Below, piece after piece: positions 1 to 7,712 of a stretch of DNA of 64,000 nucleotides. A program made the position numbers and the translations under genes. Origin of the DNA: Bradyrhizobium sp. CSA112 (GTDB taxonomy: Bacteria; Pseudomonadota; Alphaproteobacteria; Rhizobiales; Xanthobacteraceae); contig NZ_JAACFS010000009.1 in assembly GCF_029051645.1 (NCBI RefSeq), positions 1-64,000 on the forward strand. Direction: 5' to 3'. A model generated the notes under the pieces. The model made no database searches, was not told where the DNA came from, and saw nothing but the letters and a program-made list of their open reading frames with translations. How positions within the stretch are numbered: the first letter of the stretch is position 1; the number at the start of each line of letters is the position of its first letter.

Positions 1-110
1 GGGCTAGGGAGAGGGGTAAGCCACGAGCACTGCCGTTGCCGCCACCCCTCTCCCCCGCCCTCCCCCGCAAGGGGGGAGGGCGCGCATCGTTCGGGTCGCA
101 AGCAGCGTGG
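1..110. repeat. C/G-rich palindromic repeat inside the imuB frame (left end cut)
   Basis: Around 44-85 the sequence forms a hairpin of CCCTCCCCC and GGGGGAGGG type, and a CTCTCCC/GGGAGAG pair flanks it. The same class occurs between genes at 52004-52155 and 62790-62919. Here it is read in frame as part of imuB on the minus strand. The left boundary is outside the window and the right one is approximate. Confidence 0.55.
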
Positions 111-232
111 CTCGAAATCGCTTTAGCTTGCGCGCCTCTGTTGCCCGAAAGCTTGCGCTTGATGCGGTCGACGGGCAGGCGTGGCAGCCAGAGGCTGAGG
201 ATACGCCGCCGGTTCACTGAATAGGCACTCAT
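1..232 (-). CDS. imuB: ImuB, DinB-like Y-family protein (5' part only)
   Basis: The gene starts at ATG 232 and stays open to the left window edge, so only the first 77 codons are visible. Residues 11-27 (ILSLWLPRLPVDRIKRK) match the conserved start of ImuB, the catalytically inactive Y-family partner that links ImuA and DnaE2 in SOS translesion synthesis. The start lies inside the end of imuA, a 110-nt overlap that fits translational coupling. From about codon 50 the reading frame runs through a C/G-rich palindrome of the class found between genes elsewhere in this window (around 52.0 and 62.8 kb), so a repeat seems to sit inside the coding region. Whether the frame resumes normal ImuB sequence lies outside the window. 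Identity is fairly sure; integrity is unknown. Confidence 0.7.
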   Translation of the reverse strand, partial: MSAYSVNRRRILSLWLPRLPVDRIKRKLSGNRGAQAKAISSHAACDPNDARPPPLRGRAGERGGGNGSARGLPLSLA

Positions 233-935
233 CACATTTCCATTCCATGATCCACCGGCCGACCGGGCCATGACGGTTACGAACCAGCTGCGCGTCGAAC
301 ATCGGCGCGCCCCAGGCGCTCCAAGGCGCCGCAGGCATTGAAGGCGTGGAAGGCGGCGAATGTGCCGCGCGCACGATCCATCTTGTCTCGGCCGTCGAGG
401 GCCGCGGCTCCACCGCCATCCGCAGCAGCAGTGCGGTGACGCCGGAGGCTTGCGCGGCCAATGTAAGTTTGCGGCTGGCGACGAGATCGAGCTGACGCGC
501 CTGTCCCCAGACTTCCAGTACGACGACGCCGAGCGCATCGCAGGCCAGCGCGTCGGCGGCGGTCCGCAATGCGGCGTCGGTGTCCGGGGCGCGCACGGTC
601 ACGAGTAACCGCGGATCGAGCCCGAGCTCGCAAAGCCCGCTCATCGACAGCGCACCGGATTCAATTTCCGAAAAATCCTGCCGCACCCAGACCAGCGGCC
701 GGCGCGGCGACACCCTTCCCGCGAGCCCTGCGATGAAGCCCGTGGCCGCCGCGCTCTGATGGCCCTCGGCGAACACTTCATGCACCGCCGCGACTGCAAG
801 GCCGCCGTGCAGTACCGCATCCGCTGCCGCATGGCCAAGCGCGACCTTGTTGAGGTCATGCGCATCGCCATGCGTCTCGATCCGCTCGATGCGCCCTCGC
901 AAACTCGCAAGCGTGCTTGTGCGTGCGCTGCTCAT
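123..935 (-). CDS. imuA: ImuA, SOS mutagenesis cassette protein
   Basis: The 270-residue product has the layout of alphaproteobacterial ImuA, a RecA/SulA-like protein of the imuA-imuB-dnaE2 cassette that carries out error-prone bypass of DNA lesions. Visible family features are the opening helix LASLRGRIERIE, the HEVFAE segment near residue 52, and the C-terminal GRWIMEWKCDECLF segment near residue 227. The 3' end overlaps the start of imuB on the same strand, as expected for one transcript continuing leftwards. A clear alphaproteobacterial LexA box lies 67 bp upstream, so SOS induction is likely. DnaE2 would lie outside the window. Confidence 0.85.
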   Translation of the reverse strand: MSSARTSTLASLRGRIERIETHGDAHDLNKVALGHAAADAVLHGGLAVAAVHEVFAEGHQSAAATGFIAGLAGRVSPRRPLVWVRQDFSEIESGALSMSGLCELGLDPRLLVTVRAPDTDAALRTAADALACDALGVVVLEVWGQARQLDLVASRKLTLAAQASGVTALLLRMAVEPRPSTAETRWIVRAAHSPPSTPSMPAAPWSAWGAPMFDAQLVRNRHGPVGRWIMEWKCDECLFSEPAAYPQPLAATPARRPHQAQAFGQQRRAS

Positions 936-1001
936 GCGCCGCTCCTTTAAGGATTTGGCCTTTACCGCTTCTTCCCGAGTGAACTCGCGGCTGGCTCATT
1001 T

Positions 1002-1016
1002 GTTCATGATATGTTC
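1002..1016 (-). promoter_or_regulatory. LexA (SOS) box upstream of imuA
   Basis: The plus strand reads GTTCATGATATGTTC, which is GAAC-N7-GAAC on the imuA strand and matches the alphaproteobacterial LexA consensus exactly. It lies 67 bp upstream of the imuA ATG in an AT-richer stretch, a normal operator position. No second copy was seen nearby. Confidence 0.8.
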
Positions 1017-1220
1017 TAATATAAAGCTAACAGGACCTGTGGAGTCAATCGGGATCGACGCTCAGTCGATTCATGAATGGAATCAAAGGGATTCAATGGC
1101 GGAGGCGCAATTTAAGCTAGAACTCCTGACGGATGCCAACCTCGCACGCATCCCCAAGACCTTCGCTCGTTGAGCTACGGCGGACAAGTCGCTTCGCTCG
1201 TAATGACGGGGAGAAACAAC

Positions 1221-2675
1221 ATGCACCACATCACCCTCGACAGCGAAACCGATTTCGACGGCTGGCGCAAGGCGGCGCGGGCACTGGCGCTGAATGACGT
1301 AAAACCCTCCGACGTGACATGGCGTGTCGCGGGCGATGCGCCCGAACTGTTCGAGCCGACGGCGCCGCCGCTCGAGCCGCCACACGGCACCTTCAACGTA
1401 CCGGCGAGATTCGTCGAACTGGCTGAGCTCGCGATCCTGCATCGCAACCCCGAGCGGTTCGCCCTGCTCTATCGCCTGCTGTGGCGGCTGCGCGGCAACC
1501 ATGACCTGCTCGACATCGCTACCGATCCTGATGTGGCTGAAGTCATCGCCATAGCCAAGGTCGTGCGCCGCGACGAGCACAAGATGCACGCCTTTGTCCG
1601 CTTCCGGGAAGTCGGCCGCGAGCAGAAGTCGCACTTCGTCGCCTGGTTCGAGCCGGAGCATCACGTCGTCGAGCTGGCCGCCCCGTTCTTCGCGCGCCGT
1701 TTCGCCGACATGCCTTGGTCGATTCTGACGCCGGACGTCTGCGCACATTGGGACGGCCATGCCGTCTCGATCACGCCGGGCATCGCCAAGAGCGAAGCCC
1801 CGACCGCGGATCGGCTGGAGGAAACCTGGCGGCACTACTACGCCAGCATTTTTAATCCCGCCCGCATGAAAGTGCAGGCCATGAGTAAGGAGATGCCCCG
1901 TAAATACTGGCGGAACCTGCCGGAGGCCTCATTGATTAAACCCCTGATCGAAGACGCCGGACGCACCGCCAGCGCGATGATCGCGAATGCGGCCGTCGAA
2001 CCGCAGCGGCTGGAACCGCCCAAGGAAAGCGACAAGGAAAGCGACACGGCAAACGAAATGGCCCGCAAACACGCCGACGATATTGAGATGCTGCGCGAGG
2101 AAGCCGCCGATTGCCGCGCCTGCCCTCTCTACAAGCATGCGACCCAGACCGTGTTCGGTGAAGGCCGGCAAACGGCGCGGATCATGCTGGTCGGCGAGCA
2201 GCCCGGCGACAAGGAAGATCTCGCCGGAAAACCTTTCGTCGGGCCCGCAGGGTTGATGCTCGACCGCGCGCTGGAGGAAGCCGGGATCGACCGCCGCACA
2301 GTCTACGTCACCAATGCGGTCAAGCATTTCAAGTTCGTGCCGCGCGGCAAGATCCGCCTGCACCAGAAACCCACCACGCCGGAAATCAAGGCGTGCCGGC
2401 AGTGGTACGAACGCGAACTGGCTGCAATCCAACCCGACCTGGTGGTGGCGATGGGCGCCACCGCGGCGCAAAGCGTGTTCGGGAAAATCACGCCGATCAA
2501 CAAGAACCGCGGCCACCCGATCGATCTCGACGATGGAACCCGGGCGCTGGTGACGGTGCATCCGTCCTATCTGTTGCGCCAGCCCGATGCCGATGCCAAG
2601 GCACGGGAATACCGGCGTTTCGTCGATGACCTGAAGATAGCGGCCGGCCTGCTGCGATCGGCGCACACAGCCTGA
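1221..2675 (+). CDS. UdgX-family uracil-DNA-binding protein with N-terminal DUF4130-like domain
   Basis: This 484-residue protein joins an N-terminal DUF4130/TIGR03915-like domain (about 1-235) to a C-terminal UdgX-type uracil-DNA glycosylase domain (about 280-480). Visible motifs are CRAC (298-301) of the iron-sulfur site, GEQPGDKEDLAG (325-336), and HPSYLLR (447-453). The UdgX-specific loop reads GKIRLH with His381 at the position of the histidine that forms the covalent link to DNA in mycobacterial UdgX, where the loop is KRRIH. UdgX binds uracil-containing DNA irreversibly. The ATG at 1221 was chosen because GGGAGA lies just upstream; an in-frame TTG at 1170 would add 17 residues from repeat-like sequence. 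The gene is divergent from imuA. Confidence 0.85.
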   Translation: MHHITLDSETDFDGWRKAARALALNDVKPSDVTWRVAGDAPELFEPTAPPLEPPHGTFNVPARFVELAELAILHRNPERFALLYRLLWRLRGNHDLLDIATDPDVAEVIAIAKVVRRDEHKMHAFVRFREVGREQKSHFVAWFEPEHHVVELAAPFFARRFADMPWSILTPDVCAHWDGHAVSITPGIAKSEAPTADRLEETWRHYYASIFNPARMKVQAMSKEMPRKYWRNLPEASLIKPLIEDAGRTASAMIANAAVEPQRLEPPKESDKESDTANEMARKHADDIEMLREEAADCRACPLYKHATQTVFGEGRQTARIMLVGEQPGDKEDLAGKPFVGPAGLMLDRALEEAGIDRRTVYVTNAVKHFKFVPRGKIRLHQKPTTPEIKACRQWYERELAAIQPDLVVAMGATAAQSVFGKITPINKNRGHPIDLDDGTRALVTVHPSYLLRQPDADAKAREYRRFVDDLKIAAGLLRSAHTA

Positions 2676-3005
2676 GTTCCTGGCAATCCGGCAGTCGCAA
2701 TTTCTGGTGAAATATAACGGGAAAAATTGACAATTCCGTACACAACCATTAATTGATCTAGAACACAATCGCATTCTAAGAGAATGTGGGACGTCGGATC
2801 ACGCCATGACGCTCCCATATGGTCGACGCGCTGCGCGGTTCCTCCTCCCAGCCCCCGGCGCCGTGCAGCGCGCGACCATTTTTTTCCGCCGCGCGTTGTA
2901 GCTTGTCCTGCCAGGCCCGCGTTCCAACCCCTCGCTGCGGCTTCCAGTTCGGCAATGTCGAACTTCACCATCTTCAGCATGGCTTCCGCGACGCGCTTGG
3001 CCTTG
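2676..3005. other. Intergenic stretch, no convincing intact gene
   Basis: The stretch between udgX and the GyrI-like remnant starts AT-rich (2700-2785, with a short ATTCT-AAG-AGAAT inverted repeat near 2773-2785) and then becomes GC-rich. Open frames occur on both strands, but none has a recognisable start, ribosome site or family match. It may hold the decayed 5' part of the following remnant. Confidence 0.4.
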
Positions 3006-3257
3006 GGCCGCGGAGTATGGCCCTCGCTTCGTCTGCCGCGTCGGTTGGGCGAAGGGCGATGCTTGCAGACGCTACATGTCGGTAGCTACGACGACGAAGG
3101 CCCGACGCTCGCCAGGCTTCACAACGAGATTATGCCCGCCAAAGGCGTCACGTTCGCAGGGCCACATCACGAGATTTACCTGAGCGATGCACGCAAGACG
3201 CCACCAGAAAAACTTAGGACGCTTCTTCGGCAACCGATCAAGAGCGCTGAACTATGA
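3006..3257 (+). pseudogene. Remnant of a GyrI-like small-molecule-binding domain protein
   Basis: The last 70-80 codons before the stop at 3257 resemble the C-terminal end of GyrI-like (COG4832 type) proteins: LQTLHVGSYDDEGPT, then a conserved HHEIYLSD segment and KLRTLLRQP. The upstream sequence in the same frame lacks the N-terminal half of the family (roughly 120 residues) and looks random, with no ribosome site. I read this as a 5'-deleted or decayed gene. Similar proteins bind small molecules or modulate DNA gyrase in other bacteria; no function is claimed here. Confidence 0.55.
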
Positions 3258-3534
3258 CGACGTCTCCTGCGAGCACCGCTCGTGAATAATCCGAGTAGGC
3301 CGCACCGGCTGGAATAGCTCAACCGCCAACGGCGACAGAACCGCCCGCGATGCGCGATCGCGCGACGTGGCGCAGCAATGCCTCAACGATTCCAAAAGGA
3401 AGCATTCGACGCTCCGGGAAACGCTGATCGGCAAGCCGACGCGCCCACCGGCCAACGTTGCGCGTGTCATCTAACCTTCAACTCCCTCGGTCAAAAATGC
3501 CGGCCTCAAGTCAGTTGTCAGGCGAGGTGTCAGA
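3258..3534. other. Intergenic leader of the phosphate transporter gene
   Basis: No coding sequence is supported in these 277 bp. Short open frames on both strands lack start signals. The segment must hold the promoter of the PiT gene; I could not pick out a confident -35/-10 pair or a Pho box. Confidence 0.35.
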
Positions 3535-5160
3535 ATGACCGATATCGCTCTCAATTCATCGATGGGCGAAGCGCCTGTCCAGCCGGCCTCGCGGCCGAAC
3601 CTCGATAAAGGCTTCAACCCGCTGACGATGATCCTGTTCTGCGGCATCCTCGCCGCCGGAATGCTGTACGTCGCCTACAGCATTTACGTCGACATTGACG
3701 CGACCGGCATGCCGGTCACCACCTATTTGCCCTTTATCCTCCTGTTCGTCGCGCTCCTGATCGCGCTCGGATTCGAGTTCGTCAACGGCTTCCACGACAC
3801 CGCCAACGCGGTTGCGACCGTGATCTACACCCATTCGATGCCGGCTGAATTTGCCGTGATGTGGTCGGGCTTCTTCAATTTCCTCGGCGTGCTGCTCTCT
3901 TCCGGCGCTGTCGCCTTCGGCATCGTCTCGCTGCTGCCGGTGGAGTTGATCCTGCAGGTCGGAAGCAGCGCCGGTTTTGCGATGGTGTTCGCGCTGTTGA
4001 TCGCCGCGATCGTCTGGAACCTCGGCACCTGGTATTTCGGCCTGCCGGCGTCCTCGTCGCACACGCTGATCGGCTCGATCATCGGCGTCGGCATTGCCAA
4101 CGCGCTGATGCGCGGCCGCGACGGCACCTCGGGCGTCGACTGGAGCAAGGCGACCGAGATTGGCTACGCGCTGCTGCTCTCGCCGCTGTTCGGCTTCTGC
4201 ATGGCGGCGATCCTGCTGCTGGCTTTGAAGTTCATCGTCCGCAATCCGGCGCTCTATGCTGCACCCGAAGGCAACAAGGCGCCGCCGCTGTGGATCCGCA
4301 GCATCCTGATCGCGACCTGCACCGGCGTCAGCTTCGCGCACGGCTCGAACGACGGCCAGAAGGGCATGGGCCTGATCATGCTGATCCTGATCGGAACGGT
4401 GCCCACCGCCTACGCGCTGAACCGCGCGATGCCGGAGTCGCAGGTGACGCAGTTCCAGAAGACCTCGGATGCCGCCTCCAAGGTGATCGCCGCCAAGGGC
4501 GCCGGCCACAGCATCATCGGCGACCCACGGCCGGCGGTGACACAATACGTGTCCGCTCGCAAGATCAGCGAAGGCACCTATCCCTCGCTGGCCGCGCTGG
4601 TGAAGGACGTCGGTGAGCAGGTTTCGAAATACGGCTCGCTGAACAAGGTGCCGGCAGAGGCCGTCGGCAACACCCGCAACGACATGTACCTGACCTCGGA
4701 AGCGATCCGCTTCCTGATGAAGGACAAGGAAAACGACCTGCGCAAGGAGGAGGTCGACGCCCTCAAGGCCTACAAGGGCTCGCTCGACAGCGCCACCAAG
4801 TTCATCCCGCTCTGGGTCAAGATCGCGGTGGCGATCGCGCTGGGCCTCGGCACCATGATCGGCTGGAAGCGCATCGTCATCACCGTTGGCGAGAAGATCG
4901 GCAAGTCGCATCTGACCTATGCACAAGGTGCGTCGGCCGAACTGGTTGCCGCCTCCACGATCGGCGTCGCCGACGTGTTCGGCTTGCCGGTTTCCACCAC
5001 CCACGTGCTGTCATCCGGTGTCGCCGGCACGATGGCGGCCAACGGCTCGGGCCTGCAGATGGCGACCATTCGCAATCTGCTGATGGCGTGGGTGCTGACG
5101 CTACCGGCCGCGATCTGCCTGTCGGCAAGTCTCTACGTGCTGTTCGCGAACCTGTTTTGA
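3535..5160 (+). CDS. pit: PiT-family inorganic phosphate transporter
   Basis: The 541-residue membrane protein has the two inverted PiT/PHO4 signatures: GFHDTANA at 85-92 in the first half, and GLPVSTTHVLSSG near residue 487 in the second. HGSNDGQKGMG lies between them. About ten to twelve hydrophobic segments are visible, with a hydrophilic loop at about 295-425 that makes this the long form of the family. PiT proteins import phosphate, usually as a metal-phosphate complex, using the proton gradient. A polyphosphate kinase gene follows 174 bp downstream on the same strand, which suggests that uptake and storage are linked. AGGTGTCAGA precedes the ATG. Confidence 0.92.
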   Translation: MTDIALNSSMGEAPVQPASRPNLDKGFNPLTMILFCGILAAGMLYVAYSIYVDIDATGMPVTTYLPFILLFVALLIALGFEFVNGFHDTANAVATVIYTHSMPAEFAVMWSGFFNFLGVLLSSGAVAFGIVSLLPVELILQVGSSAGFAMVFALLIAAIVWNLGTWYFGLPASSSHTLIGSIIGVGIANALMRGRDGTSGVDWSKATEIGYALLLSPLFGFCMAAILLLALKFIVRNPALYAAPEGNKAPPLWIRSILIATCTGVSFAHGSNDGQKGMGLIMLILIGTVPTAYALNRAMPESQVTQFQKTSDAASKVIAAKGAGHSIIGDPRPAVTQYVSARKISEGTYPSLAALVKDVGEQVSKYGSLNKVPAEAVGNTRNDMYLTSEAIRFLMKDKENDLRKEEVDALKAYKGSLDSATKFIPLWVKIAVAIALGLGTMIGWKRIVITVGEKIGKSHLTYAQGASAELVAASTIGVADVFGLPVSTTHVLSSGVAGTMAANGSGLQMATIRNLLMAWVLTLPAAICLSASLYVLFANLF

Positions 5161-5214
5161 GTATCGGCGGTGCGGTAGAGTCGCTGCCGTGTCGGCAGCC
5201 CGACGGATAGCGGG

Positions 5215-5237
5215 AGGCCGGAACCAAACTCCGGCCT
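5215..5237 (+). terminator. Stem-loop between pit and ppk2
   Basis: AGGCCGGA and TCCGGCCT form a perfect 8-bp stem around a 7-base loop, followed by TCTGCTTT. It lies 55 bp after the pit stop codon, so it is likely a terminator or attenuator, and ppk2 may have its own promoter. Confidence 0.55.
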
Positions 5238-5334
5238 TCTGCTTTCCGCAAGGTGCCCTGACCGATGATGATACGGCAGGGCGTCGGCATTCACACACCC
5301 ACGCGAACCCACTGCTCTGCAGCCGGAGCCCGCC

Positions 5335-6261
5335 ATGACCAAAAGACCCCCGAATGGCACCATGCCGATCAATGACCGCATTCAGGCGGAAATGCTGGAT
5401 AGTTTCGATGAGGAACTGGAACTTGAAATCGACGACGATCGTCTCGATGCGCTGACCAATGAATTTGCCGACCATACGGCAGAAGAGACGATCGACCGTC
5501 GCGTCTACTTCAAGGAATTGATCCGTCTGCAGGGTGAGCTGATAAAATTGCAGGCCTGGGTGCAGCACCACAAGCTCAAGGTGGTGGTGATTTTCGAGGG
5601 ACGCGATTCCGCCGGCAAGGGCGGCGTCATCAAGCGTATCACCCAGAGGCTCAACCCTCGGGTCTGCCGCGTCGCGGCGCTTCCGGCGCCGAACGAGCGT
5701 GAGCGCACGCAATGGTATTTCCAGCGTTACGTTTCGCATTTGCCGGCCGGCGGCGAGATCGTGCTGTTCGACCGTAGCTGGTACAACCGCGCCGGCGTCG
5801 AGCGCGTGATGGGCTTCTGTACCGAAGACGACGTCGAAGAATTCTTCCGGTCGGTGCCGGAATTCGAGCGTATGCTCGTGCGCTCCGGAATCACCCTCAT
5901 CAAGTACTGGTTTTCCATCACCGATGAAGAGCAGTATCTGCGCTTCATGATGCGGATCCACGATCCGCTCAAGCAGTGGAAGCTCAGCCCGATGGATGTG
6001 GAATCGCGCAGTCGCTGGGAGCAATATACCAAGGCCAAGGAAGCGATGCTGGAGCGTACCCACATTCCGGAAGCTCCCTGGTACCTGGTCGAGGCCGACG
6101 ACAAGAAGAAGGCGCGGCTGAACTGCATCGCGCATCTGCTCGAACAAATTCCCTACCAGGAAATCAAGTTTGAGCCGGTGGTACTGCCGCCGCGGGTTCG
6201 CAATCCGGAATATAGCCGCGGGCCGATTCCACCCGAAATGTACGTACCGTCGCGCTATTGA
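5335..6261 (+). CDS. ppk2: Polyphosphate kinase 2
   Basis: The 308-residue PPK2 catalytic protein carries the Walker A motif EGRDSAGKGG (88-97), a lid region at about 118-135 with basic residues (ERERTQWYFQRY), and the Walker B-like FDRSWYNRAGVE (145-156). PPK2 enzymes transfer phosphate between polyphosphate and nucleoside mono- or diphosphates. The about 85 residues before Walker A are acidic and typical of the one-domain PPK2 class 1 form. An alternative start at Met10 is possible. Position directly after the phosphate transporter supports a role in phosphate storage or nucleotide regeneration. It ends before a strong stem-loop. Confidence 0.92.
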   Translation: MTKRPPNGTMPINDRIQAEMLDSFDEELELEIDDDRLDALTNEFADHTAEETIDRRVYFKELIRLQGELIKLQAWVQHHKLKVVVIFEGRDSAGKGGVIKRITQRLNPRVCRVAALPAPNERERTQWYFQRYVSHLPAGGEIVLFDRSWYNRAGVERVMGFCTEDDVEEFFRSVPEFERMLVRSGITLIKYWFSITDEEQYLRFMMRIHDPLKQWKLSPMDVESRSRWEQYTKAKEAMLERTHIPEAPWYLVEADDKKKARLNCIAHLLEQIPYQEIKFEPVVLPPRVRNPEYSRGPIPPEMYVPSRY

Positions 6262-6307
6262 GCGATTGGGATAAGGCATTTCAAGTTGCGGCTGAGCGCG
6301 AAATAAA

Positions 6308-6336
6308 GAAGGCCTGCATTGAAGATACAGGCCTTC
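6308..6336. terminator. Bidirectional terminator between ppk2 and the first M20 gene
   Basis: GAAGGCCTG (6308-6316) pairs with CAGGCCTTC (6328-6336) around an 11-base loop, between two convergent genes. A short A-run precedes it and T residues follow, so it could serve both strands. Confidence 0.6.
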
Positions 6337-6392
6337 CTTGATGTACTATCGCACTTCATCTGCGATCGAAGTTGAAGTGGCCCTCCGCGCTC

Positions 6393-7568
6393 TTACGACG
6401 CCGCCAGCCTGTTCTCGACCAGCTTGATCCAGTACGAGGTGCCATACACGATCGCCTCGTCGTTGAAATCATAGGCGGGGTGATGAAGCCCTGCGCTGTC
6501 GCCGTTGCCGCAGAAGATGAACGCGCCTGGCCGCGCCTCCAACATATAGGAAAAATCTTCCGCGCCCATTAAAGGCGGCATCTCGTGGACGTTCTGGGCT
6601 CCGGCCACTTCTTTGGCCACCTGCGTGGCAAAGTCGGTTTGCTCGGCATGATTTTTGGTCACGGGATAGCCGCGCTCGTAAGTGAGATCGATCTTGGCGC
6701 CGGTCATCTTGGCTACGCCCTCACACACCTCATGGACCCGCTTCTCCACCGTTTCACGCACTTCCGGCGTCAAGGTACGCACGGTGCCCCTGAGTTCGGC
6801 GGTATGCGGAATCACGTTGCGCGCGTTACCGGCGTGGAACTCGCAGATCGAGACCACCGCCGACTCCAGGGGATCGATGGTCCGGGAGACGATCGACTGC
6901 AGGGCGGTAATGAGCTGCGAGCCGACGAGGACGGAATCGATGCACTTGTTCGGACGCGCGGCGTGCCCGCCGAGGCCCTCGATCTTGATGTCGATCGAGT
7001 CGGTTGCGGCCATCACCGGACCGGGCCGGATGGCGAAACAACCGACCGGGATCCCGGGGCCATTGTGCATGCCGTAGACCTGCTCGATGCCGAACCGGTC
7101 CATCAGCCCGTCCTGGATCATCGCCGCGGCGCCAGCGCCGCCCTCCTCGGCCGGCTGAAAAATCACGACCGCATCGCCGGCGAAATTCCTGGTCTCGGCG
7201 AGATACCGCGCCGCACCCAAAAGCATGGCAGTGTGACCGTCATGGCCGCAGGCGTGCATCTTGCCTGATATCTTGGAGGCATGGGGAAGATTGGTTTGCT
7301 CCTCAATCGGCAGCGCGTCCATGTCGGCGCGAAGCCCGATCACCTTGATCTCGCCCTTGCCGGGCTGCTGCTTGCCCTTGATGACGCCGACGACGCCGGT
7401 GCGGCCAAGGCCGGTGGCGACCTCGTCGCAACCGAACTCGCGCAGGCGGTCCGCCACGAATGCTGCGGTGCGGTGGACGTCGTACAGCAATTCGGGATTT
7501 TCATGGATAACGCGGCGCCAAGCCTGAATATCGGGTTGCAGATCGGCGACGCGGTTGACGATAGGCAT
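6393..7568 (-). CDS. M20-family amidohydrolase (hippurate hydrolase/aminoacylase type), copy 1
   Basis: The 391-residue product is an M20D metallopeptidase-family amidohydrolase of the HipO/AbgA/IAA-amino-acid hydrolase group, which removes acyl groups from N-acyl amino acids. LRADMDALP (79-87) and MHACGHDGH (104-112) provide metal ligands, and PAEEGGAGA holds the catalytic glutamate pair. A dimerisation domain occupies about 180-295. There is no signal peptide, so it should be cytoplasmic. The next gene upstream on the same strand is a close paralogue (roughly 80% identical by eye), so this is a tandem duplication. The substrate cannot be read from the sequence. Confidence 0.88.
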   Translation of the reverse strand: MPIVNRVADLQPDIQAWRRVIHENPELLYDVHRTAAFVADRLREFGCDEVATGLGRTGVVGVIKGKQQPGKGEIKVIGLRADMDALPIEEQTNLPHASKISGKMHACGHDGHTAMLLGAARYLAETRNFAGDAVVIFQPAEEGGAGAAAMIQDGLMDRFGIEQVYGMHNGPGIPVGCFAIRPGPVMAATDSIDIKIEGLGGHAARPNKCIDSVLVGSQLITALQSIVSRTIDPLESAVVSICEFHAGNARNVIPHTAELRGTVRTLTPEVRETVEKRVHEVCEGVAKMTGAKIDLTYERGYPVTKNHAEQTDFATQVAKEVAGAQNVHEMPPLMGAEDFSYMLEARPGAFIFCGNGDSAGLHHPAYDFNDEAIVYGTSYWIKLVENRLAAS

Positions 7569-7712
7569 GGGATTCCTCGAACCTCAGTTTGGAATGCTAG
7601 GGCTTCTGTAGCATGCAAGCGGCGGTCCACCCAACACGCTGCTGCAGGAACCCCATCCACCCGAGAGCTTGGCGGACCAGGGCTGGAAAGCCCGAAATGT
7701 CCGTGAATGGCC

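Noticed and set aside
3556..5004. Long minus-strand frame of 482 codons antisense to pit
   Set aside because: It mirrors the codon use of the real gene, has a His/Arg/Asp-rich low-complexity translation, no family match and no ribosome site.
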